From NCBI GenBank assembly GCA_022496205.1, contig WTXD01000009.1:62001-126000 (forward strand): 64,000 nucleotides of DNA. Reading direction: 5' to 3'. Position numbers and translations under genes: made by a program. The DNA is from Gloeopeniophorella convolvens (Eukaryota > Basidiomycota > Agaricomycetes > Russulales). Shown here piece by piece: positions 23,582-36,117 of this stretch; the stretch's first letter is position 1, and each line of letters starts with the position of its first letter. The notes beneath the pieces are model-generated. The model had not been told where the DNA came from and did not search any database. It was given only the letters and a program-made list of their open reading frames with translations.

Positions 23582-25762
23582 CTAGATGATGGGTCTCTGC
23601 TTCCTCCCGTTCCGGCCCTGCATGGCGTTCTTGACGGAGGTAGTGCGCGTGAAAGGGTTCGTCAACCCGAAGGGCTTGTGCTTCGCAGCCGAGTTGGGCG
23701 ACTTGTGCTTCGACGAAGACGAGCTTCGCGACGATCGCTCGTCGTGGTCCGACAGCTTGCGCTTCGTGCCTTGCGTAGATGGCGAGCTTCCGTAGAAATG
23801 GCTGGGCGGTATCGACGAAGGCGGCGAGGACTTGCGGGCTGTAGTAGTAGTAGTGGTGCTGACAGGGTGTGGCGTTTTTGGCGTGGGGGGCGGCGCGGAG
23901 ATCTTCTCACCGATGTCGTCTGCGTCGTCATCGTCATCATCGGCATACTGCGAGAGGCTCAGCAGTGCATTAGAGGGCTTCAGTGGTGTGGGCTTAGACA
24001 CGGCCTGAATCTTCCGCTTCAGCGCGTCTGCTTGGGGGTCCCGTGCGGGCGTCGCAGCCGGCGCAGGAGTAGACAGTTGTGGGGAAGGTTGCAGTGGTCC
24101 TATGAATGGCCGCCTCTCCCTCTCCTTCCCCTTTTCCTTCTCCCGCTCGTCCGCGCCAGCATCCGAGATCTTCCGTTTCTTCAGCTTATGCTTCACGGAG
24201 TCACCCGGCGGGGCGGATGCGACGGCGGCCTGCAACGCCTGCCCGCGCTCACGCATGTAGAACAGGATGTATGCGCTCTTCATGTTGGTGGGCGGGCCAG
24301 AGTGTCGCGTCACCGAATCGTCGTTCATCTCGTACCACTGGCCGTTGGAGGCTTTAATGTGAGCATAATAATGCCCTGAATTGGGCCCACCTCCAGCATG
24401 CGAGATCACGCCGTACAGCGAGTACGACGGACCGTATTGACCCTCACTCACCGCATGCGCTAGGGAAAGGCGTTCGTCGTACCGGACGACGTGACCGATC
24501 TTGCGACCGAGGGGTGAGAAGCGTTTAAGATGGATGGTGAGGGCCAATGGGGCGTCATGGATGGTAAATTGCTTTGAAGCTACAACCCGTCGCTTGCACC
24601 TAAAACAGCCGAGATTAGATCTAAAAACTCGCGGAAAAAGTGCGATACTCCTACTTTTCACACTTGTACTTGTCAGCGCCCTTCAGATAGTCGACCGTCG
24701 TAAACTTGCGCAGAGCATCCCGGAGGGAGTCGGTACCGTGAATGTCGATGCTGAGGTCAAGTATACTGTCAAACGTGTCGCTATTGTGGTGGCACTCGCT
24801 GCATGTCACGCGAGAGCGCAACTTTCCGCCGAAAATCTTGTGCACCCATGTTGTCTCTGCGATCTTCGGATTAGCTTTACTAAAAAGCAAGTCAGTCTCT
24901 GGCACGTAGTGCATATATCGAGGTGCTTACACTGATGATTGGTGACCTGCAAGACAAGTCTTTTGCAGGGCATCAATGGCATAGCGGAGAAACTCATGGG
25001 AATCCTCCTGACGGCCGCGACGCATGTGGCTAGCAATCACTGCGAAGTGGCTAAGTCACAGAAAGTCAAGGCATCAGCGGGTGTATGTCCACCTTGGAGC
25101 TTGTTTGCCACCGGATATGGCGTGAAAGCGCTTTTCCGGCGGCTGTGGGATTCCTCCATCACGTCTCGCAGGGAGCAGGCCATACAGAAGTTGGACTTCA
25201 CACGACCTAAACACAGTTGAGCACGGTTGATCGAGCATACAGTGAGCTCTTACATGATTGTGTCTTCCCATGTGCGAGCAGGACGTGGAGGAGGGGTGGT
25301 GTGTGCAGCAAGCACTGGAGGGCGCTGTTCAAGAAGCAGCTGTTCCCCGTGTTGTAGAGCCCAGAGCCAATAGTCACGCCCTTTGGCCAGGATGTCTCTA
25401 GGGAACCAGAAAAAAGAGCCGGTCCCTGCTCCGAGGAATCGGAGACCTTTGGCTGGCGGCTTGAGTCCTGACGCGCAGGCTTGACCGGGGTGGTTGCCTG
25501 AGCAAAGTCAGTAAGGGAACGCCAAACAGGTGAAAGCGGGGCGCACCTCAGATTTCGATGCAGCCTTCGGCGAGCCGTTCACAGGCTCGTATTTTCCCTC
25601 TGCGATCAACAGCGTCCCCGAGGACGACCCCTCTACGAACTCCACGGCAGGGGGCAAGAGTTTATTGAAAGTCTCGATATCCTTGGCAGGTCTGTATTGA
25701 GGTACACTATCCGCGGACTGGTGGGTGGAAATGGACGCGGGATATAGCGGAGTCGCGAGCAT
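23582..25762 (-). CDS. Ubiquitin-specific protease (USP, C19; USP36/42-like)
   Basis: Join of 25547-25762, 25254-25497, 25093-25206, 24947-25039, 24655-24874 and 23582-24599 gives 634 aa. The Cys box is [20 protein letters not shown]. It is followed by [56 protein letters not shown] with a second CxxC (YKCEKCKRRVV), then the His box ([20 protein letters not shown]). The catalytic Cys and His are therefore both present. The tail of about 230 residues is basic and Ser-rich ([30 protein letters not shown]), as in nucleolar USP36/Ubp10 relatives. Acceptors at 25039/25040 and 24874/24875 were chosen by phase. The start at 25762 is preferred over an upstream in-frame ATG (25957). Confidence 0.92.
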
Positions 25763-26126
25763 TCTGGGGAGAGGGAGCAATCTCCTAGCCGGGACACGCA
25801 AGGAGATAAAAGAGAGCAGGATCCGAAACGGGGGCGGAGAGGGGAAGAAATGGTGGGTCGTGAAAGGAGACGGGGCAAAGAAACGCGTCGCAAGCTTTTC
25901 TCGACGCGCGATCAACAAAGCCAAGTCCGAAGCTGGCACTCTGCTCCCGCGCCACAACCGCTGTCCCTCCTTGCGACGATCACCAGGACATCAAGTGGTT
26001 TTGTCCATACTCTACATATACATAGCATACATGCGGGTCATGATACATCATAACATACTCAACAGTCCCATTATATGCTACAGCGAAGGTCAACAAATTC
26101 ATACAATAGCGATGTGGCAACGAGTC
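25763..26126. other. Intergenic, no gene seen
   Basis: Upstream of the USP gene and downstream of the zinc-finger gene. AT-rich patches near 26010-26060 may be 3' processing signals of the zinc-finger gene. No coding feature seen. Confidence 0.35.
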
Positions 26127-27279
26127 TCAGTACAAGTATCCTTGCGAGTCGAAACCCCCGACACCTTGGTCCTGCCAGGCATCCTGCGTCCAGTCGTGCA
26201 TTGAAACATACGAATTAAGTTGTACATTGACGTCTTTCACAAAGTCCAACACTGTATCGGGTGCCAGCACTGGCGTTGCCGGCGTGGGTGAGGACGTTTG
26301 CGAAGACCCTGCCGAGGATGGTGCCCGGGGAGGCAGCTGCAAGTACCCATTGTCATAGTTGGGCTGGAAGGTCGATGCGTACGAAGCGTTCATCGGCAAC
26401 GAAGTACCGTAGAAAACCTCCGACGAAGGCACCCGTTGCATCCCTTGGTAGTCCACTGTAACAGACTTGAGTATCCAGGATGGCGGCGCGCGAAACAATG
26501 CCAAGGTGAGCTTACGTTCGTCTTCGGGGAATGAGATGAGAGACTCCCAGGACTCCGGAAGTGCGGGCAGCGCAGGGGGTTGGACGCCAGGTGAGGCACG
26601 GGCCACAGGTGCAACGCGCTCCACTCTAACTCCCTTGCGCCGGGATGAGGCCAACTCCGCAGAGGAACGGTGCTGCCTGAACAATTCGTCATAATCGCCG
26701 GGGTTCAGCCCGTGCTTCTTCAGGTGGACCCTGAAAGCTGATGCCCGCAGAATACTGTTCAGGGCAAAGTATGAGAGACCCAGGGTTAAAAGGCAGTTGC
26801 TACGATCTCACCTTGAAGTGCAGCCAGGGACGATACACTTGAATCGTTGTTTAGGTTGGTGCACTTCTCTGCGGTGACGAGTGCAGGATGAAGGGTCACC
26901 AAAGGAGGCCGAGCAGCCGCTATGTCCGCACTTGAACGGCTTCGAGCCCGTGCTGGACCGCAAATCATGAAATGTTAGACGGAGCTAAGGACAGAGGTAC
27001 TGGCGGGCCTACTGGACATTACTATGGGTTTTGAGCGCCGTGGGCTGGGCAAATCTTTTACCGCAATCCACGCATTCGTAAGGCCTGAAAACGCATTAAG
27101 AACGACCTTATGAATGCAAGACCTTATTGAACCCACCTGTCACCAGCGTGTAGGCGGAGATGTCGTGTCAAGTCGGCCCTCCGCGAAAAAGGCTTATTGC
27201 AAAGAGTGCACATTACTGATCGTGACTACACGACGTCAAGGTGCGAATGATGCAGAAGCTTGCAACTCACAGTGCTCAT
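26127..27279 (-). CDS. C2H2 zinc-finger protein with four fingers
   Basis: Join of 27267-27279, 27137-27215, 27013-27084, 26812-26952 and 26127-26754 gives 310 aa in frame; introns are 51-60 nt. Fingers: CTLCNKPFSRRADLTRHLRL..H, YECVDCGKRFAQPTALKTHS..H, FKCGHSGCSASFGDPSSC..H and FKCIVPGCTSS..H, each with correct C2H2 spacing; the second to fourth are split by introns. A basic patch (HRSSAELASSRRKGVRVERV) and a Pro/Ser-rich acidic tail follow. The layout is that of a DNA-binding transcription factor; target genes are unknown. The 13-nt first exon is the least certain part; an in-frame ATG in exon 2 is an alternative start. Confidence 0.85.
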
Positions 27280-27966
27280 GATTAGGAACGTTACTGGTCA
27301 ACAGGACTCTTCGTGGCGTGATAAGTTAAAGAGAATGCAGGGTTTGACAACGCTCAGCGCCGTCCGTCTGCTGGGTATGAGGCTAGCTCGTTGATGACCA
27401 GAAACAACGAAGCTCGGCGAAGCAAGAGGGGAAGATTATAGTAACCACGCGAGCGAGCCTCGTTCCCTACGGGCTTATAAGAGTCACGAAGGGGGCATTA
27501 TAACCGGCTCGAGTCCGAGCTTTATTGTCTAACTGAGTCGGGATGATGTGAACCCCAGAAAAGAACATCTGTCTAGGATTGGCGCTTGTCGACTAGAACA
27601 CAAAAGTCCAATTGATTGGCGAGTGAGGTGCTGGGTATAATAGAGGTGAGACATCAAACCTTATTACAATACTGGTTTTAGAAGGAGCACAGCGGAGAGA
27701 AGGATCTCCCACTGTCGTATACTGTCGGTCCGCCTTAATTCCCGGATTTTCAAACAATTGTTTCCTTCAGGTCTCTCAGCTTCCGCCGACGCCACGGAAG
27801 GCGCGTTCTGACAACCCCAAAGTCGGTTTCACGCCCCGCCAACTACCCGTCGCGCAGCAAACCATGCAGTCGTCTCTGTTGTCATAAGTTCTTACTCGGA
27901 CGGACATGCGTTAGCTACGGCTAGCACTGTCTTCCTCGGCAATGCCAAGCCTGACGCGCGAGCATA
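27280..27966. other. Intergenic, no gene seen
   Basis: Presumed promoter of the zinc-finger gene, followed by featureless sequence up to the inverted-repeat element. No supported ORF. Confidence 0.4.
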
Positions 27967-28659
27967 CTATCGAAGGACCCTCAATGGGATGGGACCCTCA
28001 ATGGGATGAACCATAGATCCACGGATCGCTCAACAACTACTCATCAGATATATTTTTTATTTTAATCCAATGCTCTGTAGTACTATTCAACCTGTCCTGT
28101 GCAATCACAAGTGAATCCGAGAACTTCCTACTGCACAATAAATCATTCACCTGAGGGTATGCAAATCTGACCATCATTTGGTCAGGAACCACTGAATCAG
28201 TCCATGGGAGTGCTTCAAACTCGGTAGACATAGTATTGATGTTATTTCTAATGTATCTGAATGGTTTCCGTGGCGTCTGGGCGAGCAAGGATGCTTGAAC
28301 ACGATGTGCCCCTCCGGAGGAGCTGAAGTGTGACATTTGAGTTCGAGCTCCGCACAAATCGCAATCTAATCGCGGCATGCAATGCGACACGAGCGACACG
28401 GCGGTGCCATCTCCGGCAGCACGGTTGATGTGATGGGTTGTGACACCATCACGCGTGCCTGGCCACTCTCGCGGGGCCTTTGACCTCGATTTCGGCTTCG
28501 CTCTGGCACACTCAGTCCCGAACAGAAAAATCTCAGAGTTGGGAAACGCATCGGAATCGCATACTAGAGTGTATATACGGGCTTTTAGAGCATGGGAACC
28601 AAAAACAAGCCCCCGGGACACTCAATGGGATATTCATCCCATTGAGGGTCCTTCGATAG
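27967..28659. mobile_element. TIR element with TA target duplication (MITE-like)
   Basis: A perfect 25-bp inverted repeat bounds the segment, starting CTATCGAAGGACCCTCAATG at 27967-27991 and present as its reverse complement at 28635-28659. The dinucleotide TA lies directly outside each end (27965-27966 and 28660-28661), the target duplication expected of Tc1/mariner-related elements. Inside the left end, the unit GGACCCTCAATGGGATG is repeated once more (about 27992-28008). Inside the right end, CAATGGGAT and ATCCCATTG form a 9-bp hairpin with a 4-nt loop (28623-28644). No DDE transposase is visible, so the 693-bp element would be non-autonomous. Confidence 0.75.
28037..28390 (-). CDS. Possible ORF inside the TIR element
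   Basis: Open reading frame of about 117 codons from the ATG near 28380, extending without ATG to 28621. It reads MSTEFEALPWTDSVVPDQMM further in and ends near IKIKNISDE. No transposase motif or known domain is recognised. It could be a captured host fragment or chance. Low support as a gene. Confidence 0.25.
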   Translation of the reverse strand: MSHCMPRLDCDLCGARTQMSHFSSSGGAHRVQASLLAQTPRKPFRYIRNNINTMSTEFEALPWTDSVVPDQMMVRFAYPQVNDLLCSRKFSDSLVIAQDRLNSTTEHWIKIKNISDE

Positions 28660-28743
28660 TAACATGTAGTCTGACCAGGAAAAGATAAGAGTCACGACCA
28701 CCGGATCTGCAGCGACTCACCTGGGAGAGCCTTGTTTTCTTGC

Positions 28744-30197
28744 CTAATTTCCAAGCCCAAACCCATCGATTCTCTTTGTTATAATATCTTTCATCCATGG
28801 AGCGATGCAATCCAAGTCTGCCCAAGTAAACGATGCATATTGATTCCTCCCAAAGCCGACAACGAGATCAAGGTCTTGGAGGAAAGGGCCATCGCCCCAC
28901 GGGGCGTTGGTCTGTGGACCCGTTATCTGGGCGGTCAACCTGAGACGCGGCAATGAGTGTGACAACCTACAAGGAAAGATCATACACTGACATGAGTCCA
29001 CCAACCCACTTCCGCCCATCTTCCTCCGTAGCTCCGGACCCAAGCCAACGTTTGTCACCTCCACCTGGAGTGAAGAACGGGTACGCAGCATGCGAAGGGG
29101 CGGGGATTGGACGAGTAAGGCGCTCGTAGGCATAACTAGCCACATGTCGACCTTGATCGCAGAATAAGCTGACGAACAAAGACAAGAAGAAGAACTGACC
29201 CTCCGAACTAACAGAAGCTATAGATGCGCTGTATATTGATAGAGATGAAGCATTCTCGGCCGTGTCTTTCTTGTCAGAGGGCCTCTCGATGCCAGGCGGG
29301 TGCAGGAATGCCCGAGCATTCTTATTCACGGTGAACGCGCCTCGAGGGTTATTGAGGACACCGAGCGCAAGTATTCTTACGTCCGCAAATTGCACGACAA
29401 GCTGTGTGCAAGAGTTAGTTGCGCCGTGACAAGAAAGCGGGAAGGTCACACTCTGATATGCGTTTCAAGGTGAGCTAGATTGCTCTGCAGTCTGGTCGCA
29501 TACTTAGATGAGGTAAGGTATTCCCGCGGCTCAGGGACCTACTTCATATCATTGAATATTGCGAGAGGGTTGTAGTTGCGAGACGATGCCTCAAGCTCAT
29601 TAGCTGACCCATTCTTATTGAGGACGATATACCTGGCAGACCGCTTGAGCATGGTGAAACACATGAGCACAAAACACCTTCACTTCGTCCAGGATTCTTC
29701 AGCGGTGCAGGTGGTGCTACTTCTGTGCCATACTCTGATTAATAGCCTGCGCCGTCACAGAATTAGGACCGATGAAGAAGTGAGGAGTGGGCGGCGGACA
29801 CGCACCTCTTGAATGCTTCTTGCCAACGCAGGTCTCTCTTCCACTTCTGCCAACCAGGTAAGAACCTCCTCTGGAAGGACTCCTGCCAGTCAGCCTCCTT
29901 CATGTTTGGGAGGGTAGCGTCCAAAAGCAAGAATTGAGGATGAGCCATGCTCAGAACTTCAATCCAATTCTGTCTTGGAACTGTTGTTCGTACACTCAAG
30001 TGCTTCATACAGTCTTCATACGACCCATTGTGAAGGTTCCGAAGGATGGGCACTCGCCACGGGTTCAATGAACGATCGGATGCGATGTCATGCAAGCGAC
30101 GTGACAAGTAAGAAACGACAATGAGAGAGGCGAGGTCCAATTCCTCCAATATTGTAGTAACGAGCTCAACTGGGAGGGATTCAATTGTGATGGGCAT
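28744..30197 (-). CDS. F-box protein, Agaricomycete-expanded type
   Basis: Join of 29806-30197, 29684-29734, 29543-29632, 29452-29491, 29200-29401, 28992-29151 and 28744-28939 gives 376 aa. The N-terminal F-box reads IESLPVELVTTILEELDLAS and VVSYLSRRLHDIASDR. Conserved blocks of this mushroom family follow: ESWTKYIVLNKNGSANELEA, NYNPLAIFNDMKLQSNLAHL, FADVRILALGVLNNPRGAFT, YPFFTPGGGDKRWLGSGATE with EEDGRKWVGGLM, and a C-terminal YASFTWADLDCIAPWMKD. F-box proteins recruit substrates to SCF ubiquitin ligases; the substrate here is unknown. One intron (29152-29199, 48 nt) is a multiple of three without stops, so retention would add 16 hydrophobic residues. Confidence 0.88.
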
Positions 30198-30468
30198 TAA
30201 GAATGTGGTAGAGCTGGTAGAGTTGATAAGGGTTGTGGGAGAGAAGCCACAAGTGCAATGACGTGCCAGCGCGGGGGCTGGTTCTCACCTAAGTGAGCTC
30301 ACTGATAAGATAAGATCAGGCTCTGAACAGCTTCGTCCCTCCAAGTGCTTGTGTATGAATCTATACTACAATGCTCGCTATGTGTGATCAAGGCGCCGAT
30401 GCACCCTCCCGCAGGACCTGGTGCGATGACAGCCCCGGCCTGCGTGTGCTGGCGCCTAGGTGGCCGCT

Positions 30469-31005
30469 TCATATGCTTCCAGCCGGTCGTATGTTGTATT
30501 CTTCTTTGAACTTCTCGAACTCCCCTTCCTTGGATTTGTATTGATCCGTGAGGGTGGAAATGACCTTCCCAATCTTGCGACAGAGATTAAGAAAGGTCTA
30601 ACATCAAACAGAGAAGACTTACCCCATCACGATTTGTCTGCAGCGCAGGTACAACGTCCCTGACGGTTCTCTCGACCAGTACACCCCCGATGAGGCGGAA
30701 GCATTTCCGGTCTGGTTCTTCGGCCAATGCTTCATTCAGAGTTGATAGAACCAAGCTAACGGGAGCGATAGGTCAGGAGGGGAGAGATAGCTAGGAAGGC
30801 TGAAACGCACATGTGCTCCTCTGCCTCCTGCTCGAGCTCTCCAATTTTGGACGCAAGGGTTTGAAGCTCATTTTGAAAGCGAGAGTATGTTTGCTGCACT
30901 TCTGCATAGGGCGTGAACTTGGTGGATGTAGAGGGGCGACACGGACGCACCCTGGTCGTTGAGCGAGGCGACCGCAGGTGCCTTTGATTTCTTGGACGAT
31001 GACAT
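30469..31005 (-). CDS. GIM4: Prefoldin subunit 2
   Basis: Join of 30951-31005, 30811-30901, 30623-30755 and 30469-30573 gives 127 aa, normal for a beta-type prefoldin subunit. Introns are 49-55 nt. The coiled-coil arms flank the hairpin: YSRFQNELQTLASKIGELEQ, then LSTLNEALAEEPDRKCFRLI, GGVLVERTVRDVVPALQTNR and the second helix IGKVISTLTDQYKSKEGEFE. Prefoldin hands nascent actin and tubulin to the CCT chaperonin. Starts 179 bp from NDUFS8 on the other strand. Confidence 0.95.
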
Positions 31006-31184
31006 TGTGTCCGAGTCGCTGCCCGTGCGGCAGCCTCCGCCCACCCGCGCAATGTAAGGAAGATGAATTCACGCGCTGTGATTGGCTGTCGGGTGTCGTA
31101 ACGGAGATGTCACGGGGGCGTGACATGCGCTGGTGGGCTCTCGGAGCAGTCGGAGCACAACTTCTGACGGTGAGCTCAACCACC

Positions 31185-32204
<1,020 letters not shown>

Positions 32205-32668
32205 CGGAGGTACAGTTGACTTGGTGGTGCTAGCAGTCACCTAGGGTCCGCGACGTGCATTCGCTGTCAAGTGTGGTGGACTTTGCAGCCCATATTCGCA
32301 TAAATGGTAGAGTACTATAAAGACGACATCGCACAGTCTCAATATCATTCCTTCATACACTCAACGGGAGATGCAACAATTGCATCGATCGCAAGGGTGG
32401 ATCGTAGACCTATTTTGACCCGATGTTAGTTGGTAGTTAGCATGATGGGCTGGCCGCCGGCGGTTCCGTTGGCGTCGACGGTGGGCTTCGTCGCACGTGA
32501 TCGCGGCGCGTCCCCAAAACTATTTGCAATAAGCCGAACACTGCGAGCGCGCACCACGTACGACTCTTGAAAACTACTTGGGGTGCACCACCCGCTCGAA
32601 ACCTCGAACGACGCGTGAGGCCTTCATACCATTATTCAAGCCCAACATCTTCGAGTGGTTTCGGTGCG
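32205..32668. other. Intergenic, no gene seen
   Basis: 3' region of NDUFS8 and promoter side of the SAM carrier. Nothing coding recognised. Confidence 0.4.
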
Positions 32669-33813
32669 ATGTCTTCCGCAAACTCGCCAACGTTCAGCCA
32701 ATCTCTTATTGTAAGCTTGATTCTCCCTTCCAGCTTACACACCGTCTACAGCGTTGCACCCACAACCCATCCAGGCAGGCGGTCTTGCTGGGACGTCCGT
32801 AGACCTCTTGTTCTATCCAATAGATGCGATCAAGACTCGCCTGCAATCCGATAGAGGGTTCTACCAGGCGGGCGGATTTAGAGGCATATACAAAGGCGTT
32901 GGGAGCGTCATAGTGGGGAGCGCACCTGGAGGTAAGTTGCAAAGCCGGCCTCTCACAACTCAGCCCCTAAGTGCACATACCCACAACCTAGCTTCCGTGT
33001 TCTTCTGCACGTATGACACGCTGAAGCGAACACTGCCCACGCCACCACATCTTGCGCCTGTCAACCATATGTTATCCGCATCCATAGCAGAAGTGGTACG
33101 TGCCGACGGCGCGCGTTCCATCGTGCGAACGGCCTGCTGATGACTCGCTCCAATCGTCCTTTTCAGGCAGCTTGCCTTATCCGAGTGCCCACGGAAGTGA
33201 TCAAGACGCGATCCCAGACGTCTTCGTACGGCTCGCTCGCCAATTCTTCTCTCGAAACCGCAAAGCTGGTTTGGAAGGCCGACGGATTGAGAGGATTCTA
33301 TAGAGGCTTTGGGACTACCATCATGCGTGAGGTACTCGCTCCACTTGCTTTTCTATTGAACGGCACTTACCGCAGCCTTGGCGAAAGATACCCTTCACTT
33401 CTTTGCAATTTCCGATGTACGAATTCTTCAAGCATCGACTGTCGTACCTTCTGTATCACAAACCAGCCTCGCTGCGACCGTATGAGGCTTCATTGTGTGG
33501 GAGCGTGGCCGGCGGAATCGCTGCTGCGCTTACGACACCGCTGGACGTGTTGAAGACCCGCGTCATGCTCGATCTCCGGGTGAGATCAGCATCTTCGCAG
33601 TTCAAGTTGCCTCCTAACTTGTGTCAGGATCCGTCTGACCCGGCGTACCTGCCTCCTCTCCGCCGACTGCGACAGATATACGTATCAGAAGGGCACCGTG
33701 CATTGTTCGCTGGTATCGTCCCGAGGACCATGTGGATCTCAGCGGGTGGTGCGGTATTTCTGGGTATGTACGAATGGACCATAGATTTCCTGCGGCCTTC
33801 GCATGCATCCTAA
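32669..33813 (+). CDS. PET8: Mitochondrial S-adenosylmethionine carrier (PET8-like)
   Basis: Join of 32669-32710, 32775-32931, 32992-33095, 33167-33331, 33388-33579 and 33628-33813 gives 281 aa. Three tandem mitochondrial-carrier repeats are visible, each with the Px[DE]xx[KR] signature: FYPIDAIKTRLQS, RVPTEVIKTRSQT and TTPLDVLKTRVML. The matching matrix-side motifs include GFRGIYKGVGSVIVGSAPGA and GLRGFYRGFGTTIMRE. The first repeat wording (AGGLAGTSVDLLFYPIDAIK) is that of the SAM carrier subgroup, which imports SAM into the matrix in exchange for S-adenosylhomocysteine. The first exon is 42 nt. Confidence 0.93.
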
Positions 33814-36117
33814 GCATACGCGCTCCAATTCAACCCCTTGTCACGAGTGTGAGCCGGTTCGAGTCACCAGGTCGATGTCTTGAGTCCCGGGCGGCCTTGG
33901 ATCTTGGTACGGACGTGACGGAGGCTTGGCGGGACTTGGTCGGCCGCTTTACCTGTGTTTCAGGCCAGCAGCTGGTACGTGTCCCTGCTGACTTATCGGT
34001 GGTGACATGGCTCAACGCTACGCAGATCCACTCCTCCCGAAGCCTGACAGTGAGCCGCATTGTGACCAGAGGGGGATAAGAAGACGCGGCCGCCTCCCAC
34101 CAGTGTGAGACTTGGTACGCGACTATTTACAGATGCGATGCACCCTTTCACGTCTTGTGGCCGCCCCCTTCAGGTTAGAAGCAGACAATGCAATCAAAGC
34201 CCCTATCTGCAGAACCCCGTACAGAAATCCTCGGTACTGCGCAAATTACTGGCGCCGTGGGATACCTACCACCAAGCCGTCGTACTTTGGCGTCTGAACA
34301 AGGAAATGCGCTCCCTATTATCTCTGAACTCCGCCGGCAATGAAGGGGTCACAGTCATCCAGGTCCGCGACTCTAAAAAAAAGAATCCGTGTGGGTTCGC
34401 CAGCCGCACCAGAACCGGCGTGGCGCTGGCACGAAGCAGACAACGGCGAGCTGCGCACGTTTATCGCACAAAGGAGGCCCTCTCCTTTTCCAGAGCAGCT
34501 GGACTGATCCAGGCGGGTGAGCACTGACGCCTCCAGCGGACCATGTGTTCGCAAAATTGAACGCTTCTTGGGACTGCCCAAACCGAATCTCGCAATCTTA
34601 ATAGAATGACGAATCCCTGCATTCGGTGGGCCGCTCGCTGCTCCGGAAACCGAGCTTACCCGGCTGCGACGGCAGAGCGGACGGAGAAGGCGAGGCGATA
34701 GCAGCTCGCTGGAGCGGGCCCTTGGCCCGCCTATCGGTTCGAGGTCGATCCACGCCCGCCGTGCCCCGTCCAACAATGAGCTTCTGTGCTCCCTCGGACC
34801 TTATAAAGCTCTCAAAGCACTCCAGCCTCGGTCGGACAATAGACTCCTTGCAGATGCGTTCGGCGCTGTCTGGGTTCCCGGGCGCCGCACTCGGTCCGCA
34901 GCTCCGGCAGGTGCGATTTGGGTTCTCTCTCCGCTGAAAGCTTGTTTGTGGGCCCCGCGCAGGGACTATGTCATAGCGCTGCGTCAGGCCTTCAGGCAGC
35001 GCGCCGCCGGGTCTGCTGACCCGTGCGCGGAAGCCGCTCGTCGCCCGACGCGTGCGCAGGGACTCGCGGGTTCGATAGGCGTCGTGGGCACTGGGCAGGC
35101 CCTTTGCGCAGGCCTGGGCGGGTCGTCGAACCGATAAGGACCTGATAGCGTCCGTGCCAGCGCCCAGCGCCGCAATCAGCGTCTGTTTGTGCTCGCGGAT
35201 CTATGAGCAGTCAGGCGACGCAGCGTTTCGAAAGCCGTCCAGCGGCCAGCCCGATCGTCCGCCGCAAACACAAAACGGTGATGCATAATGAGTGCGGAGG
35301 CGCGCGCTAGCCGCTTGAGGATATTCCACGGTTAATAAGGTCCCATCCACCCATCCGCCCCGCGAATGGCAGTTGATGATGATGGACTGATTTGAGGATG
35401 GGGAGATTCGCAGATGGTTAGTAGATAGCAGCGTTAGTGATGTCCGGAAGTTGGTGGCTGAAACCGGGCGTACGAGAACCAATGCGCGAGATTGGGTGGC
35501 TTGGTCGGGACCAAGTTTAACACGATGTGTTGCCGCTTGCCTGGCATGACGACGACGGGTGGAGTAACTGGCACCGAGCTGGGTCAGTGCTGGGTCTCAG
35601 GGCAGCGCCCCTGGCGGGGGGCACTAAGCACCGAAGCGCGCGCTCGGCGCATGTACGACCTTGCCTGACCTTGCTTCCGATCGGTGACGTCGGAGCAGCG
35701 ACAGACGCCTGCGCGAGCCCCGTATGCATGTCGAGCCTGACGCACGGCGAACACGGCCTCGAAAACAATGACGAACGGGTTTCACAGCAAGAAGCAGATC
35801 CAGACACAGAGGGTACTACTAAGCGCTAGCTAGTACAGCAGCAGGGCAGGCGGAACTATTTGACGAAATTGGTTCCGGAGCCCCCAATCAGCATCCGGGG
35901 GTCAGCAATTTCAATTTGCGCCGCGTCGCGCGAGCCGTACATACACGCATCCACGGATGCTTTTTCGACGAACAAGAACGAACGAACGAACGGACAGCCA
36001 GATAGATACATACACGGGCGGCGCGCCAGCGGCCACGAGCCATGCCATACCGGGCGAACAAAAGCGAAGCTCACGCAAGCGCAGGCAATTGCAGCCGCGC
36101 AGCAGGGGCCACATACA
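33814..36117. other. 2.3-kb gene-poor stretch
   Basis: No ORF here shows a domain, family pattern or credible splice set on either strand. The stretch contains local palindromes (for example GCGGGCCCTTGGCCCGC near 34714-34730) and an (AACG)n tract near 35975-35995 at the INO80F 3' side. It could be decayed repeat DNA, long UTRs or noncoding RNA; nothing distinguishes these. Confidence 0.4.

Noticed and set aside
23678..24379. 233-codon plus-strand ORF
   Set aside because: Antisense of the USP tail and His box, whose minus-strand reading is clearly conserved.
28967..28991. 25-nt intron in the F-box gene
   Set aside because: Too short for this genome; the acceptor at 28940 gives a 52-nt intron and the same reading frame with a better family match.
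34689..34757. tRNA-like fold with T-loop TTCGAGG and a 5-bp anticodon-like stem
   Set aside because: The acceptor stem has a mismatch, the D-arm loop is only 4 nt and position 33 is not T, so it fails basic tRNA rules.
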